Shown one piece after another: positions 35,252 to 44,344 of a stretch of DNA of 64,000 nucleotides (position 1 is the stretch's first letter; every line of letters begins with the position of its first letter). Made by a program: the position numbers and the translations under genes. The notes below the pieces were generated by a model that saw nothing but the letters and a program-made list of their open reading frames with translations, was not told where the DNA came from and did no database searches. Source of the DNA: Burkholderia sp. 9120 (lineage in GTDB: Bacteria > Pseudomonadota > Gammaproteobacteria > Burkholderiales > Burkholderiaceae); contig NZ_JQNA01000002.1 of the NCBI RefSeq assembly GCF_000745015.1, forward strand, positions 3,162,001 through 3,226,000, written 5' to 3'.

Positions 35252-36175
35252 ATGAACTCCGTCCCTTCACCCGATCTCGGCGATTTGCGCGTGTTCTGCG
35301 AAGTGGCGCGTAAATCCAGTTTCAGTGCGGCGGCGGAGGCCTTGTCGGTGTCGGCGGCGTACGTCAGCAAACGGATCAATGTGCTCGAGACTACGCTCGG
35401 CACGCGGTTATTGCATCGGTCCACGCGCCGGGTCGCGATTACGGAAGCCGGCGAACGCGTCTACGCGTGGGCCGAGAAGATTCTCGACGATGTCGATCAA
35501 CTGGTGGAAGACGTGTCGACCACGCGCCGCATTCCCGGCGGCAAGCTGCGTATTTCCAGCAGCTTCGGTTTCGGACGACGTTTCGTGGCGCCGGCGTTGG
35601 CGCGTTTTTCGGAGCGTTATCCGCAACTGAGCGTACGGCTCGATCTGTTCGATCGTCTCGTGGATGTGGCCGGCGAAGGCTTCGACCTCGACGTTCGCAT
35701 CGGCGACGAGATCGCGCCGCATCTGATCGCGCGGCGGCTCGCGTCGAATCATCGCGTGCTGTGCGCGTCGCCGGGGTATATCGCGCGGCATGGCGCGCCG
35801 CGGCAACTCGCCGAGCTGTCCTCGCATGCGTGTCTGGCGATCAAGGAGCGCGATCATCCGTTCGGTTTGTGGCGTTTGACGGTGCGCGGCGAAGCGGTGT
35901 CGATCAAAGTCACCGGACCGTTGTCGACCAATCACGGCGAGGTGGCGGTGCAATGGGCGCTGGCCGGGCGCGGCATCGTGCTGCGTTCCATGTGGGACGT
36001 GCGGCCGCTGCTCGACAGCGGCCAGTTGCAGCAGGTGCTGCCCGAGGTCACGCAACCGGCGAATCTGTGGGCGGTGTATCCGGCGAGGCTCGCGCAGTCG
36101 GCGAAGGTGCGGGTATGCGTCGACTTTCTGAGCGAGGAGTTCGCGCAATGGAGTCCGCCGGAGTCCGCTGGCTGA
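35252..36175 (+). CDS. LysR family regulator (DmlR/TtuA-like)
   Basis: A 307-residue LysR regulator. The HTH segment SFSAAAEALSVSAAYVSKRI has the AYVSKR recognition helix typical of the DmlR group, which activates D-malate/tartrate dehydrogenase genes. ATG 35252 is preferred over an upstream in-frame start because the family N-terminus begins at SPDLGDLRVF. It is divergent from the tartrate-type dehydrogenase operon and probably activates it in response to the dicarboxylate. It converges with the Lrp gene downstream across a shared hairpin. Confidence 0.9.
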   Translation: MNSVPSPDLGDLRVFCEVARKSSFSAAAEALSVSAAYVSKRINVLETTLGTRLLHRSTRRVAITEAGERVYAWAEKILDDVDQLVEDVSTTRRIPGGKLRISSSFGFGRRFVAPALARFSERYPQLSVRLDLFDRLVDVAGEGFDLDVRIGDEIAPHLIARRLASNHRVLCASPGYIARHGAPRQLAELSSHACLAIKERDHPFGLWRLTVRGEAVSIKVTGPLSTNHGEVAVQWALAGRGIVLRSMWDVRPLLDSGQLQQVLPEVTQPANLWAVYPARLAQSAKVRVCVDFLSEEFAQWSPPESAG

Positions 36176-36190
36176 AGGCGTGGCATTGGA

Positions 36191-36223
36191 GCAGACCGTT
36201 GAACCTTGAGGCCAACGGTCTGC
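36191..36223. terminator. Hairpin between convergent LysR and Lrp genes
   Basis: A 10-bp perfect stem (GCAGACCGTT / AACGGTCTGC) with a 13-base loop lies in the 58-bp gap between the two stops. It could serve both strands. No U-run follows on either side, so intrinsic termination is uncertain. Confidence 0.45.
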
Positions 36224-36233
36224 GGTTCGTCGC

Positions 36234-36731
36234 CTAGTTGTGGTTCTGCGAGAACAGCGTTTCGAGCGGGTAATGGCTCTTCACGAACGGCGACTTGATG
36301 ATCACGTAGCTGAAGTACTTCTCGATGCCGATATCGCGTTCGAGCAAGCCTTCGACAATGCTCTGATAGTGGCTCACGCTGCGCGTGATGAACTTCAGCA
36401 GGTAGTCGTAGCCGCCGCTCGCGAGATGGCATTCGACGATCTCGTCGACGTCGCGGATCGCATTCACAAACTTGATGAAGTCTTCCCGCCGATGATCGGC
36501 GAGCGTGACTTCAGTGAACACGATCTGCACGTCGCCGAGCTTTTCGAGCTGGATCTGCGCACCGTAGCCGATGATGTAGCCGGCCTTCTCCAGACGTTTG
36601 ACGCGAATCAGGCAAGGGCTGGGCGAAAGGCCGACCGCGTCGGCAAGCTCGACGTTGGTGATGCGGCCTTTCTTCTGCAGCTGTGAAAGTATCCGCAGGT
36701 CGATCCGGTCAAGCTTGCAGTCGCTGCTCAT
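36234..36731 (-). CDS. Lrp/AsnC family transcriptional regulator
   Basis: A 165-residue Lrp-type regulator. The N-terminal winged helix (KLDRIDLRILSQLQKKGRIT and ADAVGLSPSPCLIRVKRLE) is followed by the ligand-sensing RAM domain (GGYDYLLKF). It lies 51 bp downstream of the aminotransferase gene on the same strand. Lrp proteins of this size usually respond to an amino acid and control its catabolism, so it most likely regulates the adjacent aminotransferase. Confidence 0.9.
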   Translation of the reverse strand: MSSDCKLDRIDLRILSQLQKKGRITNVELADAVGLSPSPCLIRVKRLEKAGYIIGYGAQIQLEKLGDVQIVFTEVTLADHRREDFIKFVNAIRDVDEIVECHLASGGYDYLLKFITRSVSHYQSIVEGLLERDIGIEKYFSYVIIKSPFVKSHYPLETLFSQNHN

Positions 36732-36782
36732 CGTAACGTTGTCGCTCCGGCGGTTGGGGGACAGGCTGAGGGTGCCTCTACT

Positions 36783-38180
36783 CTAGCATGCAGCGGCGTG
36801 AGTTTTGACCTTCAGCGCGGCCCGCACGTCGGCTTGCGCGAGCACGTCGTCGAGGGTCTTTTCGAGCCGTTCGAACATCAGGTCGAAGTCGGCCTCGGTG
36901 TACGACAAGGCCGGCGCGAAGCCGAGTATGTTGTCGCCGAACGCGCGGAAAATCAGGCGGTTTTCATACGCGGCGGCGGCGATCCGTTCGGACAGTTTCA
37001 GCGCCGGGTCGAAGCCCGCTTTGGTCTCTTTGTCGGCGACCAGTTCGAGTGCGCCGAGCAGGCCGCGATGCCGTGAGTCGCCCACCAGCGGATGCGCGAG
37101 CAGCGCATCGAGACCGCGCGCGAAGCGCGGCGCTCGCGCCACGCCGTTCGCCAGCAGGCCGCCTTCGTGATACAGGCGCAGCACTTCGAGGCCGATCGCC
37201 GCACTCACCGGATGCGCCGAATACGTGTGACCGTGACCCACCACGGCTTCGGCGTCGCCATCGGCAATGCCCTGATAAATTTCATCGGACATCAGCACCG
37301 CGCCCATCGGCGCGTAGCCGGCGGTCAACCCTTTCGCCACCGTCATCAGATCCGGTTCGACGCCTTCGCCCTGGCAGGCGAACAGCGGTCCCGTGCGGCC
37401 GAAGCCGGTGATGACTTCATCGGCAACGAACAGGATGCCGAGCTTACGGCAACTTTCGCGCATGGCTTTGAGCCAGCCGACCGGCGGCACGATCACGCCG
37501 CCCGACCCCTGGATCGGTTCGCAGAAGAACGCCGCGACGTTGTCGGCGCCGAGTTCGGCGACCTTCGCTTCGAGCCCGGCGACCGAGGCGGCGATCAACG
37601 CGGCGTCGTCGGCGAAATCGTTGCGGTAGGCATACGGCGACGGCAGATGATGCTGGTTGGGCAGCGGCAGATCGAAGTTGCGATGGAACGCGGGCAACGC
37701 GGTGAGCCCCGCGCCGGTGGTCGACGAACCGTGATAACCGCGTTGCAGCGCGATCACGTGCTTCTTCGACGGATGGCCCGTGGCGTTGAAGTAATGCGTG
37801 ATGAAGCGCAGCGCGGAGTCGACCGCGTCGGAGCCGCCGAGCGTGAAATACACGTGCTGCAACGAAGCGGGCGATACCTCGACCAGCTTCTGCGCCAGCT
37901 CGATAGCCGGCTCCGAGCCGAAGTGGAAATAGCCGGTCGCGTAGGGCAGTTTTTGCATCTGCGCGGTCGCCGCGTCGACGATGCTCTGCTGGCCGTAGCC
38001 GGTGTTCACGCACCACAGGCCGGAGAAAGCGTCGAGCAGTTCGTTGCCGGCCGCGTCGCGCAGAAATGCGCCGCTGGCCGATTCGAGGATGGTGACGCCA
38101 CGGGCTTCGTGCGCGCGGTAGTTGATGACCGGATGGATCAGATGCTTACGGTCGGCTTCAATGAGCGAATGAATCGGCAT
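36783..38180 (-). CDS. Class III omega-aminotransferase (diamine/omega-amino acid:pyruvate type)
   Basis: A 465-residue PLP enzyme of fold type I. The cofactor Asp254 (FVADEVITGFGRTG) and Schiff-base Lys283 (TVAKGLTAGYAPMG) are in place, as is GGSDAVDSALRF for phosphate binding. Its overall features (LWCVNTGYG, YHGSSTTGAGLT) place it with omega-amino acid/polyamine:pyruvate aminotransferases (SpuC-like). The amino acceptor is probably pyruvate. The Lrp gene follows. An aldehyde dehydrogenase about 2.3 kb away on the other strand could oxidise the aldehyde it forms. Confidence 0.88.
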   Translation of the reverse strand: MPIHSLIEADRKHLIHPVINYRAHEARGVTILESASGAFLRDAAGNELLDAFSGLWCVNTGYGQQSIVDAATAQMQKLPYATGYFHFGSEPAIELAQKLVEVSPASLQHVYFTLGGSDAVDSALRFITHYFNATGHPSKKHVIALQRGYHGSSTTGAGLTALPAFHRNFDLPLPNQHHLPSPYAYRNDFADDAALIAASVAGLEAKVAELGADNVAAFFCEPIQGSGGVIVPPVGWLKAMRESCRKLGILFVADEVITGFGRTGPLFACQGEGVEPDLMTVAKGLTAGYAPMGAVLMSDEIYQGIADGDAEAVVGHGHTYSAHPVSAAIGLEVLRLYHEGGLLANGVARAPRFARGLDALLAHPLVGDSRHRGLLGALELVADKETKAGFDPALKLSERIAAAAYENRLIFRAFGDNILGFAPALSYTEADFDLMFERLEKTLDDVLAQADVRAALKVKTHAAAC

Positions 38181-38365
38181 GATGGGTTCTCGTCGCGGGA
38201 AAAGGCTGTTGACCGTTCCATACTACTGATCAGCGACGATTCACCGCTTGCCTAAACAAATGCCTGAAAAGCGCGCGCGACGCGTTTTGATGCATAAACT
38301 CGGCATTTTCTGCTGCGGGTGCTGAAAAGCGGCTTGGCGGTCCCGTTTTGCGTCCGGCGCCGTGT

Positions 38366-39292
38366 TCAATAACCCTGGGTCCGGTCGATCTGACCGAGCA
38401 TCGGCAAGCCTTCGCGATGACGGCGCAGATTGTCGAGCACCACGTTGACGGCGGTGTCCGGTCGCGTCGCGCTGGCGATATGCGGCGTGATCCGCACGCG
38501 CGGATGCATCCACAGCGGATGACCGGCGGGCAGCGGTTCGGGATCGGTGACGTCGAGAATCGCGTTGTGCAACTGGCCGCTCTCCAGCGCGGCGAGCAGG
38601 TCGTGCTGATTCAGATGCGGTCCACGCCCCGTTTGAATCAGCGAGGCGCCGCGCGGCAGCTTCGCGAACAATGCCGCGTCGAGCAGGCCGCGGGTCGCGG
38701 GCGTCAGCGGCAGCAGACCGATCAGGATGTCGGTGCGCGCCAGAAACAGGTCGAGCGCGCCTTCGCCCGCATAACAGTCGACGCCCTCGATCTCGCGTGC
38801 CGAGCGGCTCCACCCCGCGCAGTCGAAGCCAAACAGCCGCAAGCGCTCCAGTACGGCGGTGCCCAGCACGCCGAGTCCGAGCACGCCGATGCGCCGCTGG
38901 CCGGCCGGCATAAGCGGTAACTCGCACCACACCTGCTGCCGTTGCTGCAAACCATAGTCGAACAGATCGCGATGAATCGTCAGCACCGCCTGCGTGACGT
39001 ATTCGACCATGCCGTCGACGATCCCCGGTTCGATCATGCGCACCACCGGCACATGCGCCGGTACGCTCGACAGATCGAACTGATCGATACCGGCGCCGAC
39101 CGAGAACACGACTTCCAGATTCGGAAAGGTGCGGGTGGGGTTGTCAGGTGGCTGCCAGGCGGCGAGATAACGGATCGCGGCCGGATCGCCGTGCTCGGGC
39201 CAGATATGAAAGGGCAGGTCCGGCGCTTTCTGCGCAAAGAGTTTCGCCCACTGGGCGCCACGCGCCGGGTCGGCTTTGTAGAGAAAGGCCAT
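38366..39292 (-). CDS. ghrA: Glyoxylate/hydroxypyruvate reductase A (GhrA type)
   Basis: A 308-residue D-2-hydroxyacid dehydrogenase of the GhrA subgroup. It shows the NAD(P) loop GLGVLG, the Arg in TGRGPHLNQ, the Glu in TDPEPLPAGHPLW and the catalytic His in RITPHIASATRP. The PEPLPAGHPLWMHP stretch is typical of GhrA. It would reduce glyoxylate to glycolate and hydroxypyruvate to glycerate. The ATG lies 6 bp after the GNAT stop, so the two genes are co-transcribed. Confidence 0.88.
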   Translation of the reverse strand: MAFLYKADPARGAQWAKLFAQKAPDLPFHIWPEHGDPAAIRYLAAWQPPDNPTRTFPNLEVVFSVGAGIDQFDLSSVPAHVPVVRMIEPGIVDGMVEYVTQAVLTIHRDLFDYGLQQRQQVWCELPLMPAGQRRIGVLGLGVLGTAVLERLRLFGFDCAGWSRSAREIEGVDCYAGEGALDLFLARTDILIGLLPLTPATRGLLDAALFAKLPRGASLIQTGRGPHLNQHDLLAALESGQLHNAILDVTDPEPLPAGHPLWMHPRVRITPHIASATRPDTAVNVVLDNLRRHREGLPMLGQIDRTQGY

Positions 39293-39298
39293 GGTCGG

Positions 39299-40219
39299 TC
39301 AGAGGATTGCCTGGTTGATGATGCCGTATTGAAGGCAGGCGGCGTGGCCGGCGGCGGCAGTGCTTGCGGACGCAACGTCATTCGCCTGTGCGGGTTCGTT
39401 AGTGACGCCAGCCTCGGCCCGCACCATCTTCACCACCGTATCCACGCGCGGCAGCCCCAACTGTTCCAGCCATTCAGTCAGACCGCTGTCGCCTGGCGTA
39501 TCGATCCGCACGAACACGCCTTCATTCAGCGCGAGCCAGTGGCTGATCAGTGCCTTGGCGCGGCTCGCGTCATCGGATGCGGGCGCCACCACCGGCCCGA
39601 TCGCGAAGCCCCGCCCGAAGCGCCGAAACAGCGCGAAGCCGACCAGTTCGCCATCGCGGTCGAGCGCGATGCCGTCGGCGGTGCTCATCAACGCGGGCAG
39701 CACCTCGCCGCGATCCAGGCCGCTGGCTCGCGAAGCCAGTTCGACCAGCCGTGCCGTATCGCGGGAGCCGAGCGGGCGCAGCCGCTCGCCCGGTGGCAAG
39801 GACACGAGCGGCGGCTGGAACGCCGCGCCCTGATGTTGATCGAGCGTGCCGGCCGCGCGAAAGCCGAGCTTTTCATAGAGCGGCTGACCGGCGGGTGTCG
39901 CGTGCAGAAACGTGACGCGGCTGCCGAGTTCTTCGAGCACGCATTCCATCAGCTTTCTGCCGATGCCGTGCCCTTGCCGCGCCGGCGACACGATCACCAT
40001 GCCGAGCGACGCGCGATCCGCGCCGTACTTCCAGCACAGCGCGGTGCCGATCACGCCGCTCGCGTCTTCCGCGACGAAACCCACGCCCAGTTGCGCGACG
40101 AAGCGCCAGTCGTCGGCGCGATGCGGCCACTTGAGCTCGACGGTCAGCGCGTGCGCGGCGGCGATGTCGTCGAGGGTGAAGCGTCTATAGGTAATCGAAT
40201 CGGTCTTCGAATCGGACAC
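39299..40219 (-). CDS. GNAT acetyltransferase with two GNAT-like domains
   Basis: A 306-residue protein. The first 150 residues form a GNAT domain with the acetyl-CoA loop ARQGHGIGRKLMECV. The remainder resembles the second domain of YitI/Acetyltransf_18-type proteins. The start is GTG 40219 with AGGGAG 8 bp upstream. It precedes ghrA by 6 bp. The acceptor is unknown; the pairing with a reductase and nearby amine-metabolism genes suggests N-acetylation of a small amine or amino acid. Confidence 0.85.
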   Translation of the reverse strand: MSDSKTDSITYRRFTLDDIAAAHALTVELKWPHRADDWRFVAQLGVGFVAEDASGVIGTALCWKYGADRASLGMVIVSPARQGHGIGRKLMECVLEELGSRVTFLHATPAGQPLYEKLGFRAAGTLDQHQGAAFQPPLVSLPPGERLRPLGSRDTARLVELASRASGLDRGEVLPALMSTADGIALDRDGELVGFALFRRFGRGFAIGPVVAPASDDASRAKALISHWLALNEGVFVRIDTPGDSGLTEWLEQLGLPRVDTVVKMVRAEAGVTNEPAQANDVASASTAAAGHAACLQYGIINQAIL

Positions 40220-40496
40220 GCCGGACTCCCTGAATGGCTGAAGGCTTACGCCGTCACTGTGTCATCCGCTGCGCGGTGTGACTAGGACGATCTTTTTATC
40301 CGGGGCGCCGGAACGGGCCGCCGTGCAAATCGATGCAAAACGCCCAGTCTGGACCTGGTTTACCAGCGCGTTCTGCTGTGCGGCGATTTTTGTCGGCGAC
40401 ATATGCCGGGCACGCGGCTCTACGATTTTGTCATGGCGGCGGCGTGGTGAAGGCCGGCCGCGTGGACCCTCCAGCCAGTCACACAGGACCTCTCTC

Positions 40497-41987
40497 ATGC
40501 ACAGCTTCAATCCGAACGACGTCGCGATTCGCAATGGGCATTTCATCGGCGGCGAGTATGTGGAGGGCAACGAGCACGACGGCGTGCGCCGCCTCGACGT
40601 CTCGCGTCCGTCGGACGGCGTGATCTACGCGTCCATCCCGCTCGCCGATCCCGCGATGGTGGACCGCGCGGTCGAGAATGCCTGGCAGGCCTTCCGGCAC
40701 AGCGGCTGGGCGCGCATGGCGCCGCGCGAACGCGCAAAGATCCTGCGCCGTTTCGCCGACCTGGTCGAAGCCGACGCGCCCGCGCTCGGCCGCCTCGAAG
40801 CGCTCGGCTCGACGCGTCCGATCGCTCAGGCGGTCGGCTGGGACGTGCCGTTCACCGCCGAGGGCATCCGCTTCTACGCGGAGTTCGCCGACAAGCTGGG
40901 CGGCGAAGTCGCGGCAACCGATCACGATCATCTGGGCATGATGATCGCGGAACCTTATGGCGTGATCGGCGCCATCGCGCCGTGGAATTTCCCGCTGGTG
41001 ATGGCGTCGTGGAAGATCGCCCCCGCGCTGGCGGCGGGCAACGCGGTGGTGCTGAAACCGTCGGAGATGACGCCGTTCTCGGTGCTGCGGCTGGCCGAAC
41101 TGGCGGTCAAGGCGGGCGTGCCCGCCGGCATCTTCAACGTGATTCAGGGCGATGGCCGCGTGACCGGCGACGAACTCGTGCGCCACCCGAAGATCAGCAA
41201 GGTCACGTTCACGGGCTCCACGCGCACCGGCGCCGCGATCATGACAGCGTGTGCCCAAAGCGGCACCAAGCCGGTCACGCTCGAACTGGGCGGCAAGAGC
41301 CCGCAAATCGTCTTCGCCGACGCCCCGCGTCTGGACGACGTGGCGCGCCGCGTTGCCGGCTCGATCACGGGCAATGCTGGTCAGGTGTGCGTGACGGGCT
41401 CGCGGTTACTGGTTCAACGAGGCCTTGCCGATGAGCTGAGCGAGCGTATCGGCAAACTCTTCGCCGAACTGAAACCCGGCGCGACGTGGGCCGCGGATAC
41501 GACGCTCTCGCCGATCATTTCCGCGCCGCAGGCGGCACGGATCGAGGCAATCGTCGGACGTACTCTCGAAGCGGGCGCAACGCTGCGTTATGGCGGCACG
41601 CGCGTCGACGGCGGCGCGCATGGCGCGTTCTACTCGCCGACCTTGCTCGCGGACGTCACGCCTCAGTCCGAGGCCGTGCGCGAGGAAATCTTCGGTCCCG
41701 TGCTGACGCTGCAAACCTTCGACACCGAAGAGGAAGCGCTCGCGCTCGCGCAGCATCCCGACTACGGGCTCGCGGCGGGCGTGCATACAGCCGACCTCGG
41801 CCGGGCGCTGCGCTTCGTGCGCGGCCTCGAAGCCGGCACGGTGTGGGTCAACCGTTACGGGCGCAGTTCCGATTTTATGATTCCGACGGGCGGCTACAAG
41901 CGCTCGGGCATCGGCAAGGACCTCGGCCGCCAGGCCTATGAGGCCAACCTGCGTTTCAAAAGCGTGCTGATCGATTTGCGGCCTTGA
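40497..41987 (+). CDS. Aldehyde dehydrogenase family protein
   Basis: A 496-residue NAD(P)-dependent aldehyde dehydrogenase with FTGSTRTGAAI, catalytic Glu in LELGGKSPQ and catalytic Cys in NAGQVCVTGSRL. ATG 40497 is used (AGGACC upstream). The longer open frame to 40278 lacks ribosome site and family homology. It faces the GNAT/ghrA pair across a 277-bp divergent region. It could oxidise the aldehyde produced by the aminotransferase or the amine oxidases nearby; the exact substrate is not evident. Confidence 0.9.
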   Translation: MHSFNPNDVAIRNGHFIGGEYVEGNEHDGVRRLDVSRPSDGVIYASIPLADPAMVDRAVENAWQAFRHSGWARMAPRERAKILRRFADLVEADAPALGRLEALGSTRPIAQAVGWDVPFTAEGIRFYAEFADKLGGEVAATDHDHLGMMIAEPYGVIGAIAPWNFPLVMASWKIAPALAAGNAVVLKPSEMTPFSVLRLAELAVKAGVPAGIFNVIQGDGRVTGDELVRHPKISKVTFTGSTRTGAAIMTACAQSGTKPVTLELGGKSPQIVFADAPRLDDVARRVAGSITGNAGQVCVTGSRLLVQRGLADELSERIGKLFAELKPGATWAADTTLSPIISAPQAARIEAIVGRTLEAGATLRYGGTRVDGGAHGAFYSPTLLADVTPQSEAVREEIFGPVLTLQTFDTEEEALALAQHPDYGLAAGVHTADLGRALRFVRGLEAGTVWVNRYGRSSDFMIPTGGYKRSGIGKDLGRQAYEANLRFKSVLIDLRP

Positions 41988-42253
41988 GCGCGCGCCGGTC
42001 GGCTGATCGCGGCAAAAGCCTGTCTCACCGCGGTACGCCGACCGCAAACCCATAACCAGCAAGGCTTTCAGGCCGGTCGCCGCATTCTGTGCTGTCCAGC
42101 GGCCCCAAAACGCATGGTTTGTGTCACCAGCAGCACCCGAATCAGGAACATCTATGTTTTTGCGCTGATTAAATCTTCTACAGCGCTGAGCTTTCCGCTG
42201 TTTTCGTTAATGAGCTCGCTGCGAGTTCACCACCTCGATAGGACTGCATCATC

Positions 42254-42922
42254 ATGATCGAATTCGAACCGAAGTACATCACCTTCGACTGCTACGGCAC
42301 GCTGACCAAATTCCGCATGGCCGACATGACGCGCGAAATGTTCGGCCACCTGCTGAGCGGCGACGACCTCGAAAAACTCGTCGCGTTCTACGCCGGTTAT
42401 CGCCGCGACGAAGTGCTCGGCGCATGGAAGCCGTATCGCGACGTGGTGGTCAACGCGTTGCGCCGTGCCTGCCAGCGCATGAACGTCGAGTTCAACGAAG
42501 TGGAAGCCGAGAAGATCTACACGGCCGTGCCGACCTGGGGCCCGCATCCCGACGTGCCGGAAGGCCTCGCGCGTCTGGCGAAGAAGTACAAGCTGGTGAT
42601 TCTGTCGAACGCCTCGAACAACCAGATTCAAAGCAACGTCGACAAACTCGGCGCGCCGTTCCATAAAGTCTTCACGGCGGAGCAGGCGCAATCGTACAAG
42701 CCGCGCATGCAAGGCTTCGAATACATGTTCGATCAACTGGACTGCAATCCGGAAGACGTCCTGCATGTGTCGTCGAGCCTGCGCTACGACCTGATGACCG
42801 CGCACGACATGGGCATCAAGCACAAGGTTTTCGTGAACCGCGGTCACGAACCGTCGACGCCGTACTACCAGTACTACGAGGTCGACGGCATGCCGCAACT
42901 GGCCACGGAACTCGGTCTGTAA
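42254..42922 (+). CDS. Haloacid dehalogenase type II-like HAD hydrolase
   Basis: A 222-residue HAD protein. The nucleophile is Asp12 in TFDCYGTL, motif II appears as ILSNASNNQ, the Lys in YKPRMQGFE and the acidic region as HVSSSLRYDLMTAHDMG. Sequence order matches L-2-haloacid dehalogenases (type II). In motif IV a Ser/Arg-rich loop replaces the usual SSNxWD, so dehalogenase activity is not assured. It begins an apparent operon with an FAD amine oxidase and a peptide-type ABC importer, an unusual setting for a dehalogenase. AGGA is about 14 bp before ATG 42254. Confidence 0.82.
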   Translation: MIEFEPKYITFDCYGTLTKFRMADMTREMFGHLLSGDDLEKLVAFYAGYRRDEVLGAWKPYRDVVVNALRRACQRMNVEFNEVEAEKIYTAVPTWGPHPDVPEGLARLAKKYKLVILSNASNNQIQSNVDKLGAPFHKVFTAEQAQSYKPRMQGFEYMFDQLDCNPEDVLHVSSSLRYDLMTAHDMGIKHKVFVNRGHEPSTPYYQYYEVDGMPQLATELGL

Positions 42923-42988
42923 GCGCCGGTTGCCCGCGCTCAAGACAAAAAACCGCCTCGCTCATTGCCCCTCTCAAGGACAGACCGG

Positions 42989-44263
42989 ATGAAGCTCGAT
43001 TCCTATTGGCTCGACACCGCACCGCCGCTGTTGTCGGCGTGTGAAGGCCCGGTCGACGGCCAGGCCGATGTGCTGGTGATCGGCGGCGGCTTCACCGGAT
43101 TGTCGGCGGCGCAGGCGTTGGGCAAGCGCGGCGCGGCGGTGACCGTGGTGGACGCGGGACGGATTGGCGGCGGCGCGTCCGGGCGCAACGGCGGACAGGT
43201 CAATACCGGCGTTGCGCAGGACTTCGTTGCGCTGGTCGCGCAACTCGGCGTGGAGCGGGCCAGCGCGTGTTATCGCGCGTTTTCGGACGCGGTCGACACT
43301 GTCGAGCGGCTGATTCGCGAAGAAAACATCGACTGTAATTACGTCGCGACCGGCAAGCTGAAGCTGGCATCGAAACCGCACCATCTCGCGCATCTTGAGA
43401 AGACGGCGGAGCTGATTCGCCGCGAAGTCGATACGGATATCGAACTGATCGGTCGCGAACGGATTCGCAGCGAGGTTCAATCGGACAGTTTTCATGGCGG
43501 CCTGTTGCAGCGGCACGGCGGCCAGATGCATATGGGCAAGTTCACCGTCGGTCTCGCCGATGCCGCCGTGCGGCGTGGTGCGAAGCTGTATGAGAACGCG
43601 GCCGTCAGCGCGATCGTGAAGGACGGCAGCGGCTATCGCGTCACCACCGCGCGCGGCGAAGTGCGCGCGAAGCAGGTGCTGATTGCGACGGGTCCGTCGC
43701 GGCATGGTCCGTTCGGCTGGTATCGGCGTCGGATCGCGCCGATCGGCTCGTTCATCGTCGTGACGGAACCGTTGCCGCCCGCCTTGCTTCAGCAGGTGTT
43801 GCCGAAGCAGCGCGCGTACACCACCACGCGGCTGATGCATAACTACTTCCGCGTGACGCCCGACTCGCGTCTGCTGTTCGGCGGCCGCGCGCGTTTCACG
43901 GCGTCCGAACAGCCGTCGGATGCGAAGAGCGGACGGATTCTGCGAGACGGTCTCGTCGCGATGTTCCCGCAACTGGCGAGCGCGCGTATCGACTATTGCT
44001 GGGGCGGTCTCGTCGACATGAGCGCCGACCGTCTGCCGCATGCCGGCCAGCATGACGGTGTCTATTTTTCGATGGGCTATAGCGGTCACGGTACGCAGAT
44101 GTCGACTCACATGGGCCAGGTGATGGCCGACGTGATGGATGGCCACGAAGAACAGAACCCGTGGCGCGAGTCCGAATGGCCCGCGATTCCGGGCCACACC
44201 GGCAAGCCGTGGTTTCTGCCGCTGGTGGGCACGTACTACCGCATCAAAGATATTTTTTACTGA
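42989..44263 (+). CDS. FAD-dependent amine oxidase (PuuB/DAO family)
   Basis: A 424-residue flavoprotein. The FAD-binding VLVIGGGFTGLSAAQALGKR lies near residues 29-48, followed by GGGASGRNGGQVNTG. The C-terminal region (MGYSGHGTQMSTHMGQ) matches gamma-glutamylputrescine oxidase (PuuB) type enzymes, which oxidise a primary or secondary amine and release aldehyde. AAGGA precedes ATG 42989. It lies 66 bp after the HAD gene and 81 bp before the ABC binding-protein gene. Confidence 0.88.
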   Translation: MKLDSYWLDTAPPLLSACEGPVDGQADVLVIGGGFTGLSAAQALGKRGAAVTVVDAGRIGGGASGRNGGQVNTGVAQDFVALVAQLGVERASACYRAFSDAVDTVERLIREENIDCNYVATGKLKLASKPHHLAHLEKTAELIRREVDTDIELIGRERIRSEVQSDSFHGGLLQRHGGQMHMGKFTVGLADAAVRRGAKLYENAAVSAIVKDGSGYRVTTARGEVRAKQVLIATGPSRHGPFGWYRRRIAPIGSFIVVTEPLPPALLQQVLPKQRAYTTTRLMHNYFRVTPDSRLLFGGRARFTASEQPSDAKSGRILRDGLVAMFPQLASARIDYCWGGLVDMSADRLPHAGQHDGVYFSMGYSGHGTQMSTHMGQVMADVMDGHEEQNPWRESEWPAIPGHTGKPWFLPLVGTYYRIKDIFY

Positions 44264-44344
44264 ATTCCCGTCGTCGTATCAGGCAATCACAACCACACAG
44301 CCGCACCCACAATTCAACCTCGCTTACCCTCGCGGAGATGTTCG

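Noticed and set aside
32981..38180. Ectoine degradation (deacylase, class III aminotransferase, Lrp regulator)
   Set aside because: The parts resemble DoeB, DoeD and DoeX, but the deacylase and aminotransferase lie in different units. No ectoine hydrolase or ectoine transporter is present, and the deacylase is bound to a tartrate-type dehydrogenase.
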